Positions 58,453-64,000 of a stretch of 64,000 nucleotides of DNA are shown here, piece by piece. Position 1 is the first letter of the stretch. Every line of letters begins with the position of its first letter. The stretch is taken from contig NC_061508.1 of NCBI RefSeq assembly GCF_022539505.1, positions 347,089,484-347,153,483 of the forward strand, read 5' to 3'. The DNA is from Lolium rigidum (taxonomy: Eukaryota > Streptophyta > Magnoliopsida > Poales > Poaceae). The notes below the pieces were generated by a model that saw only the letters and a list, made by a program, of their open reading frames with translations, ran no database searches and was not told the DNA's origin. The position numbers and the translations under genes were made by a program.

Positions 58453-59269
58453 CTACCCTGTCCGTAAAAAGATACTATCTTAGATTTGTCTATATCTATA
58501 CGTATGTATACACTATTTATCCTAAACGGATCATATCGGATCAGATATTGTCCCTAGCATATCACATACTATATTTTCTTAACAGATTCGGAGCGGATCG
58601 AATAACGACCGGTTGTGGATTCAAATACAAATATTAGAGACCGCAGATCCAGAACGGGAAATGGAGCTGATTCGGGGCGGGAAGAATATTAATCAAATAT
58701 GTTTAGGTCTGCAAATCATACAATAAAAAATGATTGTTAGAGCAAGTGTAACAAATCACACATGAATGCAATACGATAGTATGAATAAACATAACATAAC
58801 CAAATGAACAAAGTAGATTCATATGAAAGCAATAAAGCATAAACAAAAACAAGGATAACACCGACACATGCTTTTATAACCCAATTTAATAATAATAAGT
58901 TTGGACTCCATATTCGATAGAATGACTATGTAACTGAGTTATTGTTAACGGGTGAACTCAACAACTTGCTATCTACTAAATATGCTATACTAGTTTTGAT
59001 ATTCCGAATAAAAGCTATCGGATAATCCTAAATAATTTTTGGATACGAATATCCGGGTGTTATTAGGCATACCTACCATATCCTATATCATATCCAATGT
59101 AAAGTTCAAAATCACACAGCCTTAACTGCCAGATTCTTTCAAACCGGATATGGATTGTTGAAAACGGATTCTGAAACGAATACTGTGCGGAACTTATCTT
59201 ATCCGTTTACACCCCTAGATACATCTAAATTTAGATAAATTTAAAACATATCTTTATGGACGGAGGGAG
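58453..59269. mobile_element. Stowaway-like MITE split by a nested insertion
   Basis: The left end CTACCCTGTCCGTAAAAAGAT and the right end ATATCTTTATGGACGGAGGGAG are inverted repeats next to TA on each side. This is the Stowaway signature (CTCCCTCCGTCC). The two halves, about 60 bases each, are separated by about 690 bases of AT-rich sequence with no ORF, presumably a second insertion. Confidence 0.6.
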
Positions 59270-59343
59270 TAGTTTAAGACTAGATTGGAAGAATGGTTCA
59301 GCTAGGCTGCTTATAGCGGGGAGTGACATAGATTAGTTGCATA

Positions 59344-59579
59344 CTCGCTCCATTTCAACGAATAAGGCGCATCGTTTTTCGTGTTTTATCTTTAAACAAA
59401 AAATAATCTATGTATATATATATATAATATTTTATATTATTATCATTAGAAAGTGTATTTCAGTATGAATCTAACAATATCAGCTATGTACTACATGATC
59501 GAGATATTGTTGTTCAATTTGTTCGTTCAAAGTTCATCCTAAAATGTGCACGCGCCTTACTCATAGGAACAAAGGTAAT
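59344..59579. mobile_element. Possible Stowaway-like MITE (236 bp)
   Basis: Imperfect inverted ends (CTCCATTTCAACGAATAAGGCGC and, from the right, CCTTTGTTCCTATGAGTAAGGCGC in mirrored position) next to TA dinucleotides, with a (TA)n core near 59414-59430. Confidence 0.5.
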
Positions 59580-59703
59580 TAGTATGTTACTGGAGAACTT
59601 AAACGGAGGCCGAGCTACACGTAGCTATTTATCTGTAAACACTCAGAATTCGTATGTTACTAGTCTATATTACTACTCCTACTCCATAGTGAGAAGTAAT
59701 GTA

Positions 59704-61479
59704 TGTAGGGATTCGTTGCATAGAAAACAAAAAATTTCCTACCGCGAGAACGCAATCCAAGCCAAGATGCAATCTAGAAGACGGAAGCAACAAGGAGATG
59801 ATCGAGACTCATCCTTGAAGATTTCCAAAGCCTACAAGATGAGGTTTTTGTTGCTGCGGTAGACGATCACTTGCCGCTTGCAAAAGCGCGTAGAAGATCT
59901 TGATCACGGTGCCACGATCGGGCAGCACCTCCGTACTCGATCACACGCTCGGTGTTGATGAAGACGACGTCCTTCTCCCCGTTCCAGCGGGCAGCGGAAG
60001 TAGTAGCTCCTCCTTGACTCCGGCAGCACGACGGCGTGGTGGCGGTGGCGATGGAGAACTCCGGCGGAGCTTCGCTAAGCGTGCGGGAGAGGTGGAGGAG
60101 AGATGGGCGGCTAGGGTTTGGGAGAGGGGGTGGCCGGCCTCAAGGGGTGCGGCCAGCTTGTGGCTTTGTGGTGGCCGGCCCCCTCCCCTATGCCCCTCAT
60201 TATATAGGTGGAACCCCAAGTGTTGGACTACAAGTCTTCGAATAAGACTCCAACCCAAAACCTTCCATGTAGTAGGGAAACCTACCCAAGGTGGGACTCC
60301 CACCCAAGTGGGATTCCCACCCTTCCATGAAGGGGGGTGGCCGGCCCCCTTGGTGGAGTCCACCTTGGACTCCCCCTTCTAGGGTTGGCCGGCCATGGAG
60401 AGGTGGAGTCCCTCCGGGACTCTTCCTTCCTTAGTGATTTCTTCCGGACTTTTCTAGAACCTTCTAGAACCTTCCATAAATGCACCGGATCATTTCCAAA
60501 CTTGGAATATGACTTCCTATATATGAATCTTATTCTCCGGACCATTCCGGAACTCCTCGTGATGTCCGGGATCCCATCCGAGACTTTGAACAATACTTCG
60601 AACTCCATTCCATATTCAAGTTCTACTATTACAACATCAAACCTTAAGTGTGTCACCCTACGGTTCGCGAACTATGTAGACATGGTTGAGATCTCTCTCC
60701 GACCAATAACCAATAGCGGGATCTGGAGATCCATAATGGCTCCCACATATTCAACGATGACTTAGTGATCTAATGAACCATTCACATACGATACCAATTC
60801 CCTTTGTCACGCGATATTTTACTTGTCCGAGGTTTGATCATCGGTATCACTCTATACCTTGTTCAACCTCGTCTCCTTACAAGTACTCTTTACTCGTACC
60901 GTGGTATGTGGTCTCTTATGAACTTATTCATATGCTTGCAAGACATTAGACGACATTCCACCGAGAGGGCCCGGAGTATATCTATCCGTCATCGGGATGG
61001 ACAAATCCCACTGTTGATCCATATGCCTCAACTCATACTTTCCGGATACTTAATCCCACCTTTATAACCACCCATTTACGCGAGTGGCGTTTGATGTAAT
61101 CAAAGTACCTTTCCAGAGTATAAGTGATTTATATGATCTCATGGTCGAAAGGACTAGGTAACTATGTATCGAAAGCTTATAGCAAATAACTTAATGACGT
61201 GATCTTATGCTACGCTTAAATGGGTGTTTCCATTACATCATTCATATAATGATATAACCTTGTTATTAATAACATCCAATGTTCATGATTATGAAACTAA
61301 TCATCTATTAATCAACAAGCTAGTTAAGTGGCTTACTAGGGACTCATTGTTGTTTACATAACACACATGTATCAATGTTTCGGTTAATACAATTATAGCA
61401 TGGTATATAAACATTTATCATAAACATAAAGATATATAATAACCACTTTTATTATTGCCTCTTGGGCATATCTCCAACA
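59704..61479 (-). repeat. Angela-type 3' LTR (1776 bp)
   Basis: Plus-strand ends are TGTAGGGATTCG and ATATCTCCAACA. It is co-linear with the LTR at 49936-51690, with small indels. CATTATATAGGTGG at about 60199-60212 marks the TATA region. Confidence 0.88.
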
Positions 61480-61513
61480 GATCTCCCACTTGCACTAGAG
61501 TCAATAATCTAGA

Positions 61514-62165
61514 TTACATTGTAAGGTACCTAACACCCATGGCATTCTGGTGTTGGTCATGCTTTGCCCTAGGGAGAGCTTTAGTCAACGGATCTGCTAC
61601 ATTCAGATTAGTGTGTACTTTGCAAATCTTTACTTCTCCTTCTTCGATGTACTTGCGAATCGAATGATAACGCAGCTTGATATGCTTCAGCCTCTTGTGT
61701 GACCTTGGTTCTTGTGCATTGGCGATGGCACCCATGTTGTCACGATAGATGACTAGTGGGTCCAATGCACTAGGAACCACACCGAGCTCTACAATGAACC
61801 TCTTCATCCATACCGCTCTCGATGAAGCCTCCGAAGCCGCTATGTACTCTGATTCCGTTGAAGACTTCGCCACCGTGCACCGCTTCGAGCTTGCCCAGCT
61901 TACTCGCAGCACCATTCAATATAAACACGTACCCGCATCGTGACTTAGAGTCATCGGGATCGGTGTTCCAACTTGCATCGGTGTAACTTGTTACAACGAG
62001 CTCTTGGTCACCTCCATAACAAAGAAACATATCCTTAGTTCTTTTCAAGTACTTCAAGATATTCTTGACCGCTGTCCAGTGTTCCATTCCTGGATCACTT
62101 TGATATCTGCTAGTCAAACTAACAGCATGTGCTATATCCGGTCTAGTACATAGTGACATAGGCAC
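61514..62165 (-). pseudogene. Angela RNase H domain (frameshifted)
   Basis: The upstream part reads CTRPDIAHAVS, then YTDASWNTDPDDSKSRCGYVF. After a frame change near 61890 it continues KSSTESEYIAASEASSRAVW, YRDNMGAIANAQEP and HIKLRYHSIRKYIEEGEVKI. This is the copia RNase H with its D and E motifs. One frameshift makes this copy defective. Confidence 0.85.
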
Positions 62166-62177
62166 CCCAAATGGGCC

Positions 62178-62538
62178 TGCCGAAGATAGTACCCGGGATT
62201 TACTGAAGGCCCATTATCCGAAGAATAAGAAGATTCGGGAGTCCAAGATATATTAAGGAAAGTTAGAATTGTAATAAGAAGTGTTGTTTGTAATCTGGCG
62301 GGATGAGTTAGAAACCGTCCCGGAATATGTAACTTGTACGAAACGAAACCCTCGGCTCCGCCTCCTATATAAAGGGGGAGTCGAGGGGCGAAGAGATCAT
62401 CAAATCGTTGTTCACAAACCCTAGTTTTCATAATCGTCGAGTACTTTTCGGCTGAAACCTTCGGGATCTACTTACCCTCTACTTCTAACTAAACCCTAGC
62501 CTATAACCCGTAGGCATTGACAAGTTAATCCCTTGTCA
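62178..62538 (+). repeat. 5' LTR of the gypsy-type element (361 bp)
   Basis: Starts TGCCGAAGATAG and ends CCCTTGTCA; the PBS follows after one base. The TATA box CCTATATAAAGGGG is at about 62364-62377. Confidence 0.8.
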
Positions 62539-62539
62539 A

Positions 62540-62559
62540 TTGGCGCCGTCTCGTGGGAA
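62540..62559 (+). promoter_or_regulatory. Primer-binding site of the gypsy-type element
   Basis: TTGGCGCCGTCTCGTGGGAA immediately follows the LTR. The TGGCGCC core is standard in plant LTR elements. Confidence 0.8.
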
Positions 62560-62584
62560 TTAGAGGCGTAAGGATCCGATCTCG

Positions 62585-64000
62585 ATGGCACGTTCAAGAA
62601 CTTCGACATCGTCAACCGGAAGCAACACAATGGATCGAGGTAAACGAGATCGCTGCTGGTCTTGTCGATTTTGTTCCTCACCCACCCTCCCGTTTGGATG
62701 CATATGCGTATCTGGCGGAGCCCATGGAGATGACGTTCGGAAGGTTTCACTTTCGCGTCGAGAAGGAAGGATCGTATCGTGTCGAAATTCCGATTTCGTC
62801 GGGATCATCGGCAGTCGATTCCGATTTTTCAAGCTATACATCATCAACTGAGTCAGAAGAGGAAGAAACTTCGGAAACACGCTACGTCGACACTCGAGCA
62901 AGAGAGAAACTCGCCAAGATCTTCGGCGACATATCATCCGAGTCATCTGCGGACTCATATATAAGCGATGACTCAAGCGATGTCGACAGTTACGACTTCA
63001 TCGACAAATCTATCACGGTGGGCAAGGTCTTCATCAATCTCAACAATGATGTCACCAAACCCAACATAGATCTGAGTACAAAATATCATCAGATTTATGC
63101 TATCGAAAACCAAGAGGAAACATCAGAGGCTTTCGACGATTTGGGTAATCCCTATGTCGATCCCTCAGATCAAAGGAGAGGTATGGGCACTAAATATGTC
63201 GGGCCCACACCACGTGTCAGAGTTCAACTTCCACAAGCAGCCTGGGATAGAGCTGCAAAAGCTTTAGATGGTTCGGAGCCAATGATGACAACGGCTACGG
63301 CTCAAGAACTCGCAAGCTTATCAATATAGGCTCGCACGAGCTGCCGGAGAAATAGAAAAACGAGACGGCTGAGTTGAACAGGAGAAAGGAGGCGGCTTCG
63401 CATCCGGCGGAGAGAAGAGCAGATCTAAGTCGACAATCTAGAGTTTCGGGTGATAGCCACAGGGAGGCTCGGAACAGAGGAAGATCAAGGTTACAACACA
63501 TACCCGAAGCAGAAAGAGAGCACTTGGTTCAAAACCTCGACATGTCCTTTATGTCGATAGATACAAGAGGAAACATTATCCCTAAGACACCAGAAGCTGG
63601 GTATATGGCGACACAAGCTTATATCCTCGCATCTAGGCCACCCCCAGGTGATCCAAGGAAAACATTATACAATATGGCGTTAGCAGGGGTTGGAGCTATG
63701 GGGACAGCGTTTGTATCAACGCCTCCCGAAGGAGCGGCAAGGCAAAATAGTCCACGACCTGCAGCGGCAACAGCGGCAGTTCCTGAAGGACCAAGTGGAG
63801 CAAGAGACACAGGAGCACAAGCAAGAGTTGATAGAGCGAGGCAAAGCAGAAGGGATCATCGGCAATCACCGGAGCTTGACGACGAGGATATGTGCGGCTT
63901 ACCATGCTTCACGAGGAGAGTCCGAAAACTCGAGTCCCCTCGGGATTCAAGCTACCCGATCATTTCAAAAAATTCGACGGTCTGCAAGATCCAGAAGATT
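62585..64000 (+). pseudogene. gag N-terminal part of the gypsy-type element (frameshifted, incomplete)
   Basis: The ATG at 62585 starts MARSRTSTSSTGSNT. The homologous reading moves to another frame near 62640 (GLVDFVPHPPSRLDAYAYLA, MTFGRFHFRVEKEGSYRVEI) and runs to 63329 with a Ser- and acidic-rich middle. Another shift near 63320 breaks it. Further gag text (MALAGVGAMGTAFVSTPPEG, then DEDMCGLPCFTRRVRKL) continues to the window end. Shifts look like single-base insertions. Confidence 0.72.

Larger units (their letters stand above)
59704..62177 (-). mobile_element. Angela-type copia, 3' part (RNase H and 3' LTR), minus orientation
   Basis: On the minus strand: RNase H remnants (62165-61514), a polypurine tract AAGTGGGAGATC at about 61480-61491, then the 3' LTR (61479 to 59704). 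At 62178 the element is interrupted by the LTR of a gypsy element, and the rest of its pol presumably continues right of the window. Confidence 0.85.
62178..64000 (+). mobile_element. Gypsy-type LTR retrotransposon, 5' part, cut by window end
   Basis: A short LTR (62178-62538), a PBS TTGGCGCCGTCTCGTGGGAA and the start of gag are present. It is inserted into the Angela pol region. The 3' part is beyond the window, so TSD and domains after gag cannot be checked. Confidence 0.82.

Overview
The window looks like nuclear DNA from a Pooideae grass, most likely Triticeae (wheat, barley, rye or Aegilops type). The evidence is the repeat content: Angela/WIS/BARE-type copia LTRs that begin TGTTGGAGATATGCCC, an Athila/Sabrina-like gypsy LTR that begins TGATACGTCTCC, a Sirevirus with several AGGGGGAG polypurine tracts, and Harbinger, Mutator, hAT, CACTA and Stowaway elements. 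The host genes are grass families with GT-AG introns, all on the minus strand. Most of the window is nested transposable elements. A 100-N assembly gap lies at 48016-48115.

Layout. 1-9028: the 3' part of a Sirevirus (end of gag, pol, an extra downstream ORF, 3' LTR), broken by single-base frameshifts. 9029-10783: undefined sequence, then a CACTA terminus with hairpin subterminal repeats. 10.9-23.1 kb: a tandem array of four paralogous minus-strand F-box/LRR genes, here called A to D. A has only its first exon in the window, B and C look intact, and D has lost its conserved C-terminal tail. The array is stretched by a 0.6-kb retroposed insertion in intron 1 of B, a 2.25-kb Harbinger element and a 1.67-kb GC-rich non-LTR insertion.

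25.5-33.2 kb: a three-exon DUF6598-family gene on the minus strand. Its first intron is about 6.3 kb and carries a Harbinger MITE, a LINE 3' fragment on the other strand and a Mutator-like element. The exon junctions are consistent in phase and give about 430 aa, including a run of 26 glutamates.

33.5-41.9 kb: a decayed DUF4283-type ORF split by a complete 7.6-kb LTR element (34072-41702, TSD AGACC). That element encodes only gag and protease pieces plus an antisense acidic ORF. 41.9-48.3 kb: an Athila/Sabrina-like element whose 3' end falls in the gap. 48.3-53.0 kb: Angela-type pieces, including two LTRs in inverted orientation about 57 bp apart, which form a large inverted repeat. 53.0-53.9 kb: a Myb/SANT-like gene fragment cut by one of these LTRs.

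54.9-57.8 kb: an intact three-exon class of plant RNase III-like gene (RNase III domain plus dsRNA-binding domain, 309 aa) on the minus strand, with a hAT MITE just downstream. 58.4-64.0 kb: Stowaway-like MITEs, an Angela-type 3' LTR with its RNase H region on the minus strand, and inside that an incomplete gypsy element (LTR, PBS, start of gag) that runs off the right edge.

Host genes that may be functional: F-box/LRR B and C (SCF-type ubiquitin ligase adaptors by family), possibly D, the DUF6598 gene, and the RNase III-like gene. Nothing in the sequence links these genes in one pathway.
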